Source of the DNA: Oxalobacteraceae bacterium CAVE-383
Lineage (GTDB): Bacteria; Pseudomonadota; Gammaproteobacteria; Burkholderiales; Burkholderiaceae_D
Assembly (NCBI GenBank): GCA_004134995.1
Contig: REGP01000003.1
Span: 310,001-374,000 of the forward strand
Length of the DNA stretch: 64,000 bases
Direction of reading: 5' to 3'
Every line of letters begins with the position of its first letter. Position 1 is the first letter of the stretch. Positions 43,971 to 53,466 of this stretch are shown here, one piece after another. The notes below the pieces were generated by a model. The model did not search any database and was not told where the DNA came from. It saw only the letters and a list, made by a program, of their open reading frames with translations. A program made the position numbers and the translations under genes.

Positions 43971-44858
43971 ATGTCTTTATATACCTTGTGGGGCGCGCTT
44001 GAAATCGGCCTGATCTTCGGCCTGGTGGCGCTTGGCGTCCTGCTTTCCTTCCGCGTTCTCAAATTTCCCGACCTCACGGTGGACGGCAGTTTCCCCCTCG
44101 GCGGCGCGGTGGCCGCGGTGCTGATCGAAGCGGGCGTCAACCCCTTTCTGGCAACGGCGGCGGCGATGGCGGCCGGCGCCGTCGCCGGTTTCATCACCGG
44201 CTGGCTCAATGTCGGGCTCAAGATCATGGATCTGCTGGCCAGCATTCTGATGATGATCGCGCTGTATTCGATCAACTTGCGCATCATGGGCAAACCGAAC
44301 GTGGCGCTGATCAACGATCCCACTATCTTCAGCGCGCTGCCGGGCTATCTTCCCGATTACGTCGAGCGGCCGCTGGCGCTGCTGTTGATCGTCGCCGCGG
44401 TCAAGCTGCTGCTGGACTGGTTCTTTTCCTCCGAAACCGGACTGGCCATGCGCGCCACCGGCTCCAATGCGCGAATGGCGCGCGCGCAGGGCATATCGAC
44501 CGATCGCGCAATTCTGCTCGGCATGGCGCTGTCGAACAGCCTGGTGGCGCTGGCCGGCGCGCTGTTTGCGCAAACGCAGGGCGGCTCGGATATTTCGATG
44601 GGCATCGGCACCATCGTCATCGGACTGGCGGCAGTGATCGTGGGCGAAAGCATTCTCCCCGCGCGGCGCATGTTCTACACCACGCTGGCGGTCATTCTCG
44701 GCGCGATCCTGTATCGTTTTTTTATCGCGCTTGCGCTCAACAGCGATTTCATCGGGTTGCAGGCGCAGGACCTGAATCTGGTGACGGCGCTGCTGGTCAC
44801 CATCGCCCTGGTGATTCCGATGGCCAGGCGCAAATGGCAATTGCGGGGAAGGGCATAG
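43971..44858 (+). CDS. ABC transporter permease (TrpY-like, LivH/M family)
   Basis: A 295-residue integral membrane protein with about eight to nine hydrophobic helices. It carries the branched-chain-type permease signature GSNARMARAQGISTDRAILLGMALSN (EAA-like cytoplasmic loop) and LKFPDLTVDGSFPLGGA near the N-terminus. Genes run SBP (52 bases before) - permease - ATPase (start 2 bases after the stop). Confidence 0.9.
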   Translation: MSLYTLWGALEIGLIFGLVALGVLLSFRVLKFPDLTVDGSFPLGGAVAAVLIEAGVNPFLATAAAMAAGAVAGFITGWLNVGLKIMDLLASILMMIALYSINLRIMGKPNVALINDPTIFSALPGYLPDYVERPLALLLIVAAVKLLLDWFFSSETGLAMRATGSNARMARAQGISTDRAILLGMALSNSLVALAGALFAQTQGGSDISMGIGTIVIGLAAVIVGESILPARRMFYTTLAVILGAILYRFFIALALNSDFIGLQAQDLNLVTALLVTIALVIPMARRKWQLRGRA

Positions 44859-44859
44859 C

Positions 44860-45654
44860 ATGTTGCAGGCACAGGATCTACATCTGACGTTCAATCCCGC
44901 CACGCCGATCGAAAATCGGGTGCTGCGCGGGCTGAGCCTGACCATTCCGACCGGCCAGTTCGTCTCGGTCATCGGCTCCAACGGCGCCGGCAAGTCGACG
45001 TTCCTGAATACGGTATCGGGCGATCTGGGCGTCGATCGCGGCAGCGTCAGCATCGACGGCGTGGATGTGACGCGCAAACAGGCCTGGCAGCGCGCCAATC
45101 TGGTGGCGCGGGTTTTCCAGGACCCGATGGCCGGCACCTGCGAAGCGTTGACGATCGAAGAAAACATGGCGCTGGCGATGGCGCGCGGCAAATCGCGCGG
45201 CCTGGGTTTCGCGATCCGCGGCGGCATGCGCGAGCTGTTCCGCGAAAAGCTCGCCATTCTCAATCTCGGCCTGGAAAAGCGGCTGTCAGATCGCATCGGC
45301 CTGCTGTCCGGCGGCCAGCGCCAGGCGGTCAGCCTGTTGATGGCGTCGCTGCAGCCGTCGCGCATCTTGCTGCTGGATGAACACACCGCCGCGCTCGATC
45401 CTAAAACCGCCGATTTCGTGCTGAAGCTGACCGCCAAAATTGTCGCCGACAGCAAGTTGACGACGATGATGGTGACGCACAGCATGCGCCAGGCGCTCGA
45501 TTACGGCGACCGTACGGTGATGCTGCATCAAGGCCAAGTGGTGCTGGACGTCGAAGGCGAACAGCGCGCCGGCCTGGACGTGCCGGATCTGCTGCGCATG
45601 TTCGAACGCACGCGCGGCGAAGCGGTGAGCGACGACAGTCTGCTGTTGGGTTAA
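44860..45654 (+). CDS. ABC transporter ATP-binding protein (TrpZ-like)
   Basis: A 264-residue nucleotide-binding subunit. Walker A is GSNGAGKST, the Q-loop ARVFQDP, the signature LSGGQRQAVSLL, Walker B ILLLDEHTAALDP and the switch His in MMVTHSMRQA. It energises the importer formed with the two upstream genes. It ends 4 bases before the convergent trmL stop. Confidence 0.93.
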   Translation: MLQAQDLHLTFNPATPIENRVLRGLSLTIPTGQFVSVIGSNGAGKSTFLNTVSGDLGVDRGSVSIDGVDVTRKQAWQRANLVARVFQDPMAGTCEALTIEENMALAMARGKSRGLGFAIRGGMRELFREKLAILNLGLEKRLSDRIGLLSGGQRQAVSLLMASLQPSRILLLDEHTAALDPKTADFVLKLTAKIVADSKLTTMMVTHSMRQALDYGDRTVMLHQGQVVLDVEGEQRAGLDVPDLLRMFERTRGEAVSDDSLLLG

Positions 45655-45658
45655 AGGA

Positions 45659-46141
45659 CTAAGCGCCGCCCTGGTAGCCGTTTTGACGCCAGGCTTCATA
45701 TACAACCACGGCCACAGTATTGGAAAGATTCAGGCTGCGATTATCAGGGCGCATCGGCAGCCTGATGCGCTGTTCGGCCGGAAATTGCTCGCGCCGTTCC
45801 GGCGCGAGGCCGCGGGTTTCTGAGCCGAACACGAAAATGTCGCCGGGCTGGAACGCGACGCTTGCGAACGGCGTCGATCCATGGGTGGTCAATGCGAACA
45901 TGCGCGATGCGTCGAAATTTTCTTTCTGCCGCATTTTTTGCAGGAAAGTCTCCCAGTCCGGATGCACCAGCATGGTCGCGTAGTCGTGATAGTCGAGGCC
46001 GGCGCGCCGCATCTTGGCGTCGTCAAGCGGAAAGCCGAGCGGCTCGATCAAATGCAGTTGCGCGCCGGTGTTGGCGCACAGGCGAATGATATTGCCGGTA
46101 TTCGGCGGGATTTCCGGTTCGACCAAAACGACGTGAAACAA
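45659..46141 (-). CDS. trmL: tRNA (cytidine(34)-2'-O)-methyltransferase TrmL
   Basis: A 160-residue SPOUT methyltransferase that modifies the wobble base of certain tRNA-Leu. It opens with VVLVEPEIPPNTGNIIRLC. The knot region reads FVFGSETRGL, RLPMRPDNRSLNLSNTVAVVVYEAWRQ. It lies 33 bases downstream of comF on the same strand. Confidence 0.95.
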   Translation of the reverse strand: MFHVVLVEPEIPPNTGNIIRLCANTGAQLHLIEPLGFPLDDAKMRRAGLDYHDYATMLVHPDWETFLQKMRQKENFDASRMFALTTHGSTPFASVAFQPGDIFVFGSETRGLAPERREQFPAEQRIRLPMRPDNRSLNLSNTVAVVVYEAWRQNGYQGGA

Positions 46142-46174
46142 ATTCTTCTCCAGAGTGTGCAGGGCAGGCGCAGA

Positions 46175-46918
46175 TTACCGCAGTGTGCGGGCAAATACCA
46201 GATTGGTGACGCGGGCCGCGCCGTGGCGCTTGAGCACGGCGGCAATTTCGTTAAGGGTTTGTCCGGTGGTCATGACATCGTCGACCACGCCGATATGCAG
46301 TCCGGCGATGCGCCGGGCATGGGGCGGCGCGAGATCGAAGGCGCCGGCGATATTGCTGCGGCGCTGCGGCGGCGCCAGTTGCGATTGCGGGTGGGTATCG
46401 CGGATGCGCAGCAGCAATTGCGGCGCCAGCGCCATGCCTGTCAGGCGCGCCAGCGGCCGCGCCATTTCCAGCGATTGATTGAATCCCCTGATCCGCAGGC
46501 GGCCGGGGCTGAGCGGGACGCCGGTCAGCAGCGCCGGCAAGGGCGCGCCGATGCGCGAATATTGCCGGCGGTCGTTCAGCAAAGCGTCGGCCAGCAATCG
46601 CGCAAACAGCGGCGCCAGCGCCAGTTTGCCGCCGAATTTCAGCGCCAGGACCAATTGATCCAGCGGTGCAATGTAGTCGGCCGCCGTCACGGTGGCGTCG
46701 AAGGCCGGCGGGGCGCGCAGGCAATCGCCGCAGCGCGGTTGCGAGGCCGGCAGCGGGATTGCGCAGACCGGGCAGCGAAGCCCGGCGCCGGCCGGCGTAA
46801 AGAACTGCCGGCGGCAGCCTTCGCACAAGGTTTCGCGCGCATGCAGTCCGCACAGGGCGCAGGACGATGGAATCAGATAGCGCAATTGCGCGGCCAGGCG
46901 CAGCATCGTTGGGAACAT
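46175..46918 (-). CDS. comF: ComF family phosphoribosyltransferase-like protein
   Basis: A 247-residue protein. The N-terminal zinc-binding part has Cys pairs (CALCGL, CEGC, CPVC, CGDC). The C-terminal part is a type I PRTase fold with the PRPP loop IGVVDDVMTTGQTLNE. Family members are required for DNA uptake in transformable bacteria. The pil operon is 13 kb away. It is divergent from the methyltransferase gene. Confidence 0.92.
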   Translation of the reverse strand: MFPTMLRLAAQLRYLIPSSCALCGLHARETLCEGCRRQFFTPAGAGLRCPVCAIPLPASQPRCGDCLRAPPAFDATVTAADYIAPLDQLVLALKFGGKLALAPLFARLLADALLNDRRQYSRIGAPLPALLTGVPLSPGRLRIRGFNQSLEMARPLARLTGMALAPQLLLRIRDTHPQSQLAPPQRRSNIAGAFDLAPPHARRIAGLHIGVVDDVMTTGQTLNEIAAVLKRHGAARVTNLVFARTLR

Positions 46919-46981
46919 GGGCAGGCGTGTAACGTGTAAACTATGGCGATTCGATTATCACACCAGCACGGTGCCAAGCAC

Positions 46982-47926
46982 ATGTCGTCTTCCGCAGTTC
47001 CACCTGACACCAATCTCAGTGCGCCTATCGATTTATCCTTGGTGCGCCGCCTGTTCGCCCGTCCGCAGCGCTTGTCCGAATCGCTTTTTTTGCGGCGCGA
47101 AATCGCCGCCCGCATGCATGAACGGCTGGCGCTGATCAATCTGGCGCCGCGTCATGTGCTCGACGCCGGCTGCGGCGAAGGCGCCGACCTGTTTACGCTG
47201 CAGGACCGCTTCGGCGGCGCGCAGGTGCTGGGGCTGGACGGCTCGCCCGCCATGCTGGCGCTGGCGCAACAGCGCATCGCGGCCGGCCAGCCGCTGGTCA
47301 GCAAACTGCTGACGCGCTGGTTGCCCATCGTCAACCAGGCCGCCCGCGCGGGCGAAGCCGAACTGATCGCAGGCGATTTCGCGGCGCTGCCTTTCGGTCC
47401 GAATGCGCTGGACATGATCTGGTCCAATCTGGCCCTGCAATGGCATCCGCAGCCGGACAAGGTCTTTGCCGAATGGCGCCGCGTGACGCGGGTCGGCGGC
47501 CTGGCGATGTTTTCCAGTTTCGGTCCGGATACCCTGAAGGAGCTCAATGCCGCCTTTGCCGAGATCGACCTGGCGCCGCATGTTCTGCCTTTTGTCGACA
47601 TGCACGATCTGGGCGATATGCTGGTCAATGCGGGATTCTCCACGCCGGTGATGGACATGGAAACCATCACGGTCACCTATACATCGCCGGAAAAACTGCT
47701 GGCCGAGGTGCGCGCGCTGGGGGGCAATCCGTTGTATACCAGGCGCCGCGGCCTGCTGGGCCGCCGCGCCCATGCCCGCCTGATCGAGCGCCTGATGGCG
47801 CAGCGCGGCGCCGACGGCCGCATCGCATTGACCTATGAAGTCGTGTTCGGCCATGCTTTCAAGCCGCAGCCGAAGACCACGGACAGCGGCGAAGCGATTA
47901 TTCGTTTTGAGCCGAAAAGGCGTTGA
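46982..47926 (+). CDS. BioC-like SAM-dependent methyltransferase
   Basis: A 314-residue protein from the Met at 46982; an in-frame ATG at 46943 adds 13 residues and neither has a clear ribosome site. The class I methyltransferase motif I is VLDAGCGEGADL, motif II area LGLDGSPAMLALAQQR, then LDMIWSNLALQWHPQPD and MFSSFGPDTLKELNAAF, the last typical of BioC (malonyl-ACP O-methyltransferase, biotin synthesis). Other bio genes are absent, so the role is inferred. Confidence 0.8.
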   Translation: MSSSAVPPDTNLSAPIDLSLVRRLFARPQRLSESLFLRREIAARMHERLALINLAPRHVLDAGCGEGADLFTLQDRFGGAQVLGLDGSPAMLALAQQRIAAGQPLVSKLLTRWLPIVNQAARAGEAELIAGDFAALPFGPNALDMIWSNLALQWHPQPDKVFAEWRRVTRVGGLAMFSSFGPDTLKELNAAFAEIDLAPHVLPFVDMHDLGDMLVNAGFSTPVMDMETITVTYTSPEKLLAEVRALGGNPLYTRRRGLLGRRAHARLIERLMAQRGADGRIALTYEVVFGHAFKPQPKTTDSGEAIIRFEPKRR

Positions 47927-47997
47927 GACCCTAAATCCGGAAGAATGTAAAGTGGTTTCAAGCCGACAAAGTGCGGCATTCAGGGCGGTTTATTCGC

Positions 47998-48027
47998 TTG
48001 ATAACATGTCCTGTTACCCTTTATACT
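47998..48027 (+). promoter_or_regulatory. Candidate promoter of the DUF2244-cox operon
   Basis: TTGATA at 47998-48003 and TATACT at 48022-48027 are spaced by 18 bases, 65 bases before the DUF2244 start. Confidence 0.5.
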
Positions 48028-48091
48028 TCTGCGGTTATAGCCAGGCGGGCCTCGGCCGGCCGGTAAATTCAGCAATGACATGGAGCGCTCC

Positions 48092-48577
48092 ATGAATATG
48101 TCAGCGTCGGCGGCATCGGCAACGAAGCCGCAGCAATGGGTATTGAAGCGGAACTGTTCCATCACGCCGCGCCAGTTGGGCGGCATTTATGCGGCGCTGT
48201 GTTGCGCGTCGCTGGGGGTGGCGCTGTTATGCACCTTGCAAGGCGCCTGGTTCGTGCTGGTGTTTGCGGTGCTGGAGCTGTGCGCGGTCGGCGCGGCTTT
48301 TCTGGTGTATGCGCGGCATGCGACCGATGCGGATTACCTGGCGCTGGCGCCGGGCGTGCTGGAAGTTGAAGTTGTGCAGGGTGCAATTGTAAAGAAATTT
48401 AAATTCGATCCGCGCCGGACGCGGGTAGACATGGTGGATGGTCGACAGGGGCTGGTGGTGCTGGAGGACAGCGGCATCAGGGTCGAAGTAGGCCGCTTTC
48501 TGACGCAGTGGAAGCGACGTCAATTGGCGCAGCAGCTCAGGCTGGCGCTGCCGGACGGTTCCGATGCGATGGGTTGA
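48092..48577 (+). CDS. DUF2244 domain membrane protein
   Basis: A 161-residue protein from the ATG at 48092, with GGAG six bases upstream (another in-frame ATG at 48080). Two membrane helices lie at about residues 33-72 (GGIYAALCCASLGVALLC, VLVFAVLELCAVGAAFLVY), followed by a small domain (VEVVQGAIVKKFKFDP, VGRFLTQWKRRQLAQQL). DUF2244 genes often head cox clusters, as here, 83 bases before coxB. A role in oxidase biogenesis is likely but not shown. Confidence 0.82.
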   Translation: MNMSASAASATKPQQWVLKRNCSITPRQLGGIYAALCCASLGVALLCTLQGAWFVLVFAVLELCAVGAAFLVYARHATDADYLALAPGVLEVEVVQGAIVKKFKFDPRRTRVDMVDGRQGLVVLEDSGIRVEVGRFLTQWKRRQLAQQLRLALPDGSDAMG

Positions 48578-48660
48578 AGATAGTCGGCAGTAATTCAGTA
48601 TCAAATATACGCAGGGCAATCTGCGGAAAAATATTCTTATATCGGGCATTTGAGGAAATC

Positions 48661-49818
48661 ATGAAATTTGCGAAGCGCCTTCAATCATTGATGCTTGGTG
48701 CATCGTTCCTGGCGGCCGGCGTGCCGGCGTGGGCAGTGGTCGATAGTCAGGGAGGACCGGCGGTACTTCAGTTGAACTTCCAGCCGCCCGTGACGCAGAT
48801 CGCGCACCAAATCTATTCCCTTCACACATTGATGCTGATCATCTGCCTGGTGATCTTTATCGGCGTATTCGGGGTGATGTTCTATTCGATCCTGAAGCAC
48901 CGCAAGTCGCTGGGCCACAAATCGGCCAGCTTCCACGAAAGCACCACCGTTGAAATCGCGTGGACCGTGATTCCTTTCCTGATCGTGATCGGCATGGCGC
49001 TGCCTGCCACCAAGACCGTGGTCGCGATGAAGGACACCTCGAATGCAGACCTGACCATCAAGGTCACCGGCATGCAGTGGAAATGGGGCTACGACTACCT
49101 GAAAGGCGAAGGCGAGGGCATTTCCTTCCTGTCGACATTGGCCACGCCGCATGAGCAAGTGGTCGATCCGACCAAGGTCAAGAACGACAACTACCTGCTG
49201 GAAGTCGATAATCCGATGGTGGTTCCGGTCAACCAGAAAGTGCGCCTGGTGCTGACCGCCAACGACGTCATCCATTCGTGGACCATTCCGGCATTCGGCG
49301 TCAAGCAGGATGCAATCCCCGGTTTCGTGCGCGATACCTGGTTCAAGGCTGAAAAAGTCGGCACCTACCGCGGCCAGTGCGTGGAACTGTGCGGCAAGGA
49401 CCATGCGTTCATGCCGATCGTGGTGAATGTCGTCAGCGACGCCGACTACAAGACCTGGACCGACGGCAAGAAGAAGGAAATGGCGGCCAAGGCCGACGAT
49501 CCGACCAAGACCTGGACCGTGGATGAACTGAAGACACGCGGCCAGCAGGTATTCAACAGCAACTGCGCGGTTTGCCATCAGCAAAACGGCAAGGGCGGCG
49601 GCGCGTTCCCTGCGCTGGACGGCGACCCGGTCGTCAACGGTCCGCGCGCAGCGCAGATCACGACGGTGCTCAACGGCAAGGGCGGCATGCCTGCCTGGAA
49701 ATCGGTCCTGAACGATACGGAAATTGCCGCGGCGATTACCTATACGCGCAATGCCTGGTCCAACCATGCACAAGAAAACATCGTTCAACCGGCTGAAGTC
49801 CTGGCTGCGCGCAAGTAA
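48661..49818 (+). CDS. coxB: Cytochrome c oxidase subunit II with C-terminal cytochrome c domain
   Basis: A 385-residue exported protein from the ATG at 48661 (GAGGAAATC upstream; longer frame rejected). The signal peptide is about residues 1-25, then two membrane helices (LIICLVIFIGVFGVMF; IAWTVIPFLIVIGMALP). The CuA cupredoxin domain has the ligand loop CVELCGKDHAFM. A C-terminal class I cytochrome c domain has CAVCHQQNGKGG with a distal Met in GGMPAW. This caa3/aa3-type subunit accepts electrons from cytochrome c. First structural gene of the oxidase. Confidence 0.96.
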   Translation: MKFAKRLQSLMLGASFLAAGVPAWAVVDSQGGPAVLQLNFQPPVTQIAHQIYSLHTLMLIICLVIFIGVFGVMFYSILKHRKSLGHKSASFHESTTVEIAWTVIPFLIVIGMALPATKTVVAMKDTSNADLTIKVTGMQWKWGYDYLKGEGEGISFLSTLATPHEQVVDPTKVKNDNYLLEVDNPMVVPVNQKVRLVLTANDVIHSWTIPAFGVKQDAIPGFVRDTWFKAEKVGTYRGQCVELCGKDHAFMPIVVNVVSDADYKTWTDGKKKEMAAKADDPTKTWTVDELKTRGQQVFNSNCAVCHQQNGKGGGAFPALDGDPVVNGPRAAQITTVLNGKGGMPAWKSVLNDTEIAAAITYTRNAWSNHAQENIVQPAEVLAARK

Positions 49819-49837
49819 TTGAAATTGGGAGATTGAA

Positions 49838-51454
49838 ATGAGTACAACGACAGTCGATCAAGTGCACGGCCATGATCATGCGCACGATCACTCACACGAT
49901 CACGACGACCATCGCCCGCACGGCTGGCGCCGCTGGTTGTTCGCGACCAACCATAAAGACATCGGCACACTGTATCTGTGGTTCTCGTTCACCATGCTGC
50001 TGTACGGCGGCGTGCTGGCATTGCTGATCCGCAGCGAACTGTTCCATCCGGGCCTGCAGTTCTTCAAGCCCGAGTTCTTCAATCAGTTGACTACCATCCA
50101 TGGCATCGTCATGGTGTTCGGCGCGATCATGCCGGCATTCGTGGGCTTCGCCAACTGGATGATTCCGCTGCAGATCGGCGCCTCCGACATGGCCTTCGCG
50201 CGGATGAACAATTTCTCGTTCTGGCTGCTGCCGCCGGCCGCGATCCTGCTGACCATTTCGTGGTTCGTCCCGGGCGGCGCGACCGCCGCCGGCTGGACCC
50301 TGTATGCGCCGCTGTCCACGCAAATGGGCCCTGGCATGGACTTCGCGATTTTCGCGATCCACATCATGGGCGCATCGTCGATCATGGGTTCGATCAACAT
50401 CATCACCACCATCCTGAACATGCGCGCTCCAGGCATGACGCTGATGAAGCTGCCGATGTTCTGCTGGACCTGGCTGATTACCGCCTACCTGCTGATCGCC
50501 GTGATGCCGGTGCTGGCCGGGGCCATCACCATGACCCTCACCGACCGTCATTTCGGCACCTCGTTCTTCAACGCGGCCGGCGGCGGCGATCCGGTGATGT
50601 ATCAGCACATTTTCTGGTTCTTCGGCCATCCCGAGGTGTACATCATGATTTTGCCGGCGTTCGGCATCATCTCCCAGATCATTCCGGCTTTCGCGCGCAA
50701 GCAATTGTTCGGCTATGCATCGATGGTGTACGCGACGGCTTCGATCGCGATCCTGTCCTTCATCGTCTGGGCGCATCACATGTTCACCACCGGCATGCCG
50801 GTGACCGCGCAGCTGTTCTTCATGTATGCGACGATGCTGATCGCGGTGCCGACCGGCGTCAAGATCTTCAACTGGATCGCCACCATGTGGCGCGGTTCGA
50901 TGACATTCGAAACCCCGATGCTGTTCGCGATCGGCTTCATCTTCGTGTTCACCATGGGCGGCTTTACCGGCCTGATCCTGGCGGTGACGCCGATCGACAT
51001 CCAGATGCAGGATACCTATTACGTCGTGGCGCACTTCCACTACGTGCTGGTGGCGGGTTCGCTGTTCGGCCTGTTCGCCGGCTACTACTACTGGAGCCCG
51101 AAGTGGACCGGCCTGATGTACAGCGAAACACGCGGCAAGATCCATTTCTGGAACTCGCTGGTCTGGTTCAACGTGACCTTCTTCCCGATGCACTTCCTGG
51201 GCCTGGCCGGCATGCCGCGCCGCTATGCGGATTATCCGGCGCAGTTCACCGACTTCAACATGGTGGCGTCGATCGGCGCGTTCGGTTTCGGCCTGTCGCA
51301 GATCTACTTCCTGTTCTTCGTGGTGCTGCCGGCTTGCCGCGGCAAGGGCGTGAAAGCGGCCGACAAGCCATGGGACGGCGCGGAAGGCCTGGAATGGACC
51401 GTGCCTAGCCCGGCGCCTTTCCATACTTTCGAAGTGCCGCCGCTCGTAAAGTAA
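49838..51454 (+). CDS. coxA: Cytochrome c oxidase subunit I
   Basis: A 538-residue heme-copper oxidase catalytic subunit. Twelve helices are expected. Conserved His residues include those in [23 protein letters not shown] (CuB His plus Tyr), [10 protein letters not shown] and [10 protein letters not shown] (heme a and a3). The K-channel and binuclear-centre sequence is intact. The N-terminus has a His/Asp-rich stretch ([16 protein letters not shown], about residues 9-24) before the [17 protein letters not shown] entry. Reduces O2 and pumps protons in the inner membrane. It starts 19 bases after coxB. Confidence 0.97.
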   Translation: MSTTTVDQVHGHDHAHDHSHDHDDHRPHGWRRWLFATNHKDIGTLYLWFSFTMLLYGGVLALLIRSELFHPGLQFFKPEFFNQLTTIHGIVMVFGAIMPAFVGFANWMIPLQIGASDMAFARMNNFSFWLLPPAAILLTISWFVPGGATAAGWTLYAPLSTQMGPGMDFAIFAIHIMGASSIMGSINIITTILNMRAPGMTLMKLPMFCWTWLITAYLLIAVMPVLAGAITMTLTDRHFGTSFFNAAGGGDPVMYQHIFWFFGHPEVYIMILPAFGIISQIIPAFARKQLFGYASMVYATASIAILSFIVWAHHMFTTGMPVTAQLFFMYATMLIAVPTGVKIFNWIATMWRGSMTFETPMLFAIGFIFVFTMGGFTGLILAVTPIDIQMQDTYYVVAHFHYVLVAGSLFGLFAGYYYWSPKWTGLMYSETRGKIHFWNSLVWFNVTFFPMHFLGLAGMPRRYADYPAQFTDFNMVASIGAFGFGLSQIYFLFFVVLPACRGKGVKAADKPWDGAEGLEWTVPSPAPFHTFEVPPLVK

Positions 51455-51506
51455 TTTACGATCCCGATGTTGATATAGGCGGCAGGTCCGCAAGACCTGC
51501 CGACAA

Positions 51507-51617
51507 ATGATGTCTCAGAGTAAAAATCCGAAGAATGCGCGGACAGCGTTGATCCTTACCGCGTTTGTCCTGGTGTTTTTCTTCGGCATTATCGCCAAGC
51601 GCGTCTGGTTTTCATGA
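51507..51617 (+). CDS. Small cytochrome oxidase assembly protein (36 aa)
   Basis: A short frame reading MMSQSKNPKNARTALILTAF... through a single membrane helix FVLVFFFGIIAKRVWFS. It ends with TGA overlapping the ctaG start (ATGA). Such 35-residue membrane proteins are commonly found between coxA and ctaG in Burkholderiales. A stable hairpin (51481-51488 with 51494-51501) lies just before it. The second ATG at 51510 is equally possible. Confidence 0.75.
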   Translation: MMSQSKNPKNARTALILTAFVLVFFFGIIAKRVWFS

Positions 51618-52186
51618 GCGCTGACAATCCGGAGCCGAAGTCGAAGCCCGCGCCGAGTTTTTTGCAGCGGCTCAATAGGCAGATGGTGAAGAAGCTGGTC
51701 GTCGTGACGGTGGTGATGTTCGGATTCGGTTATGCGCTGGTGCCGGTCTACAAACAGATCTGCGAGTTGACCGGCGTAAATGTGCTGGAACAGAAGGACG
51801 GCACGGTAACTGCGCCGGTGAATAGCCAGATCGACAAGACCAGGACGATCACGGTCGAGTTCGACAGCAATTCGGCCGGCACGCTGCGGTTCCGTCCGGT
51901 CGTCAACAGCCTGCAGGTGCATCCGGGCGAAATGGCGCAAGTGCTGTACGAAGTGGTCAATGCGAAGCCGGTCACGATTGAAGCGCAGGCGATTCCGAGC
52001 TACGCGCCGCAGGCTTCCGGACCGTTCTTCAAGAAAGTGGAATGTTTTTGTTTTACCCAGCAGACGCTGAAGGCGCATGAAGCGCGGCAAATGCCGGTCG
52101 TGTTTTTCATCGATCCGGCACTGCCGAAAGACATTACGACGATCACCTTGTCGTATACGTTTTTCGAAATCGGCGGCAAGGGCTAG
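51614..52186 (+). CDS. ctaG: Cytochrome c oxidase assembly protein CtaG/Cox11
   Basis: A 190-residue inner-membrane protein delivering copper to CuB of subunit I. An N-terminal membrane helix at about 29-45 (VVVTVVMFGFGYALVPVY) is followed by a periplasmic Ig-like domain with the copper motif CFCF in KVECFCFTQQTL. The protein starts at the ATG overlapping the small assembly gene stop. Confidence 0.95.
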   Translation: MSADNPEPKSKPAPSFLQRLNRQMVKKLVVVTVVMFGFGYALVPVYKQICELTGVNVLEQKDGTVTAPVNSQIDKTRTITVEFDSNSAGTLRFRPVVNSLQVHPGEMAQVLYEVVNAKPVTIEAQAIPSYAPQASGPFFKKVECFCFTQQTLKAHEARQMPVVFFIDPALPKDITTITLSYTFFEIGGKG

Positions 52187-52292
52187 GGCCGGGCAATGCC
52201 GGGTTGAAAGACCGGGGTTTATATTCATGTCGCTGAAGAGAAAATGAAGTGCTTCAGCGATTCGTGGTTATTTGATATTTGTGGGGGATGAG

Positions 52293-53153
52293 ATGAGTTC
52301 GCAACAAGCTAGCGTGCCGCATTATTTTGTGCCGGGACCATCGGGATGGCCTATTTATGCAGGTGCGAGCTTGCTGGCCACCATGATCGGCGCCGCCACC
52401 TGGGTCAACGAGCTTGCCATGGGACCGATCCTGGTCGCGATCGGCTTGCTGTCGTTCCTGGTCGTCCTGTATAAATGGTTCGGCGACGCGATCGCGGAAT
52501 CCGAAGGCGGCCAGTACGGCAAGAACATCGACATTTCGTTCCGCTGGAGCATGAGCTGGTTCATCTTCTCCGAAGTGATGTTCTTTGCGGGCTTCTTCGG
52601 CGCATTGTTCTACGCGCGTACGATCTCGATGCCCTGGCTGGCCGACCTGGATCACAAGGTCATCTGGCCGAACTTCGCCGCGCACTGGGGCAACATCGGC
52701 CCGGCCGGCACCATCGAAACCTTCCGCACCATGGGACCGTTCCCGATCCCGACGATCAATACCGCGCTGCTGCTGTCTTCCGGCGTAACATTGACGATTT
52801 CGCATCATGCGCTGCGCGAAAATCATCGCGGCAGGGCCGAGCTGTTCCTGCTGTTCACGATTCTGCTGGGCGCGATCTTCATGGGCTTCCAGGCATTCGA
52901 ATACCATCATGCCTATACCGAACTGAACCTGAAGCTGTCGTCGGGCATTTACGGTTCGACCTTCTTCATGCTGACCGGCTTCCACGGTTTCCACGTGACG
53001 ATGGGTGCGATCATGCTGTCGGTTGTGCTGTACCGCATGCGCAAGGGCCATTTCACGCCGGAGCATCATTTCGCGTTCGAAGGCGCCGCCTGGTATTGGC
53101 ACTTTGTCGACGTGGTCTGGCTCGGTCTGTACGTCGTGGTTTATTGGATGTAG
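52293..53153 (+). CDS. coxC: Cytochrome c oxidase subunit III
   Basis: A 286-residue membrane protein with about seven helices from the ATG at 52293 (GGGGGATGAG upstream). Conserved segments: FRWSMSWFIFSEVMFFAGFFGALFY-type helix, ALRENHRGRAELF, TGFHGFHVTMGA and YWHFVDVVWLGLYVVVYW. It stabilises subunit I. The 106-base gap after ctaG has no DUF2970 gene, which is often present here in relatives, and contains a hairpin (52230-52238 with 52252-52260). Confidence 0.96.
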   Translation: MSSQQASVPHYFVPGPSGWPIYAGASLLATMIGAATWVNELAMGPILVAIGLLSFLVVLYKWFGDAIAESEGGQYGKNIDISFRWSMSWFIFSEVMFFAGFFGALFYARTISMPWLADLDHKVIWPNFAAHWGNIGPAGTIETFRTMGPFPIPTINTALLLSSGVTLTISHHALRENHRGRAELFLLFTILLGAIFMGFQAFEYHHAYTELNLKLSSGIYGSTFFMLTGFHGFHVTMGAIMLSVVLYRMRKGHFTPEHHFAFEGAAWYWHFVDVVWLGLYVVVYWM

Positions 53154-53174
53154 GAACTGCTTCGAATATGTCTC

Positions 53175-53200
53175 AAGCCGCACTTCGGTGCGGCTTTTTT
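53175..53200 (+). terminator. Intrinsic terminator after coxC
   Basis: An eight-pair stem (53176-53183 with 53188-53195) closes a TTCG loop and is followed by a T-run to 53200. It ends the DUF2244-coxBA-ctaG-coxC unit. Confidence 0.9.
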
Positions 53201-53220
53201 ACTGGAAGACTCTTTGGTCA

Positions 53221-53421
53221 TTAATGAAGGCCGGTGGGCTGGATCCAGCCGAGTTTGTAGAACACCAGTATCAGGATGAACAGGGTTACCGACAGGCCTA
53301 CGCGCAACGCCAGGGCATGCACCGTGCGGTTGGTCTTGCCCTTGTCTTTCATCAGAAACACCAGCGCGGAGGCCAGGCTCGCGATGATCAGGATAAATGC
53401 GATGGCGACGAAGATTTTCAT
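53221..53421 (-). CDS. DUF2909 family twin transmembrane protein
   Basis: A 66-residue protein from the ATG at 53421. Two membrane helices (residues about 2-22 and 42-59) are separated by a short loop KDKGKTNRTVHALALRV. Small DUF2909 proteins frequently lie, often on the opposite strand, between coxC and SURF1 in Burkholderiales. A contribution to oxidase assembly is guessed from context. A long upstream extension of the frame is a shadow of SURF1. Confidence 0.78.
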   Translation of the reverse strand: MKIFVAIAFILIIASLASALVFLMKDKGKTNRTVHALALRVGLSVTLFILILVFYKLGWIQPTGLH

Positions 53422-53466
53422 GATTGCGGGAATTCGGATAAGCCTGATGATTAAGGTCACATTGTA

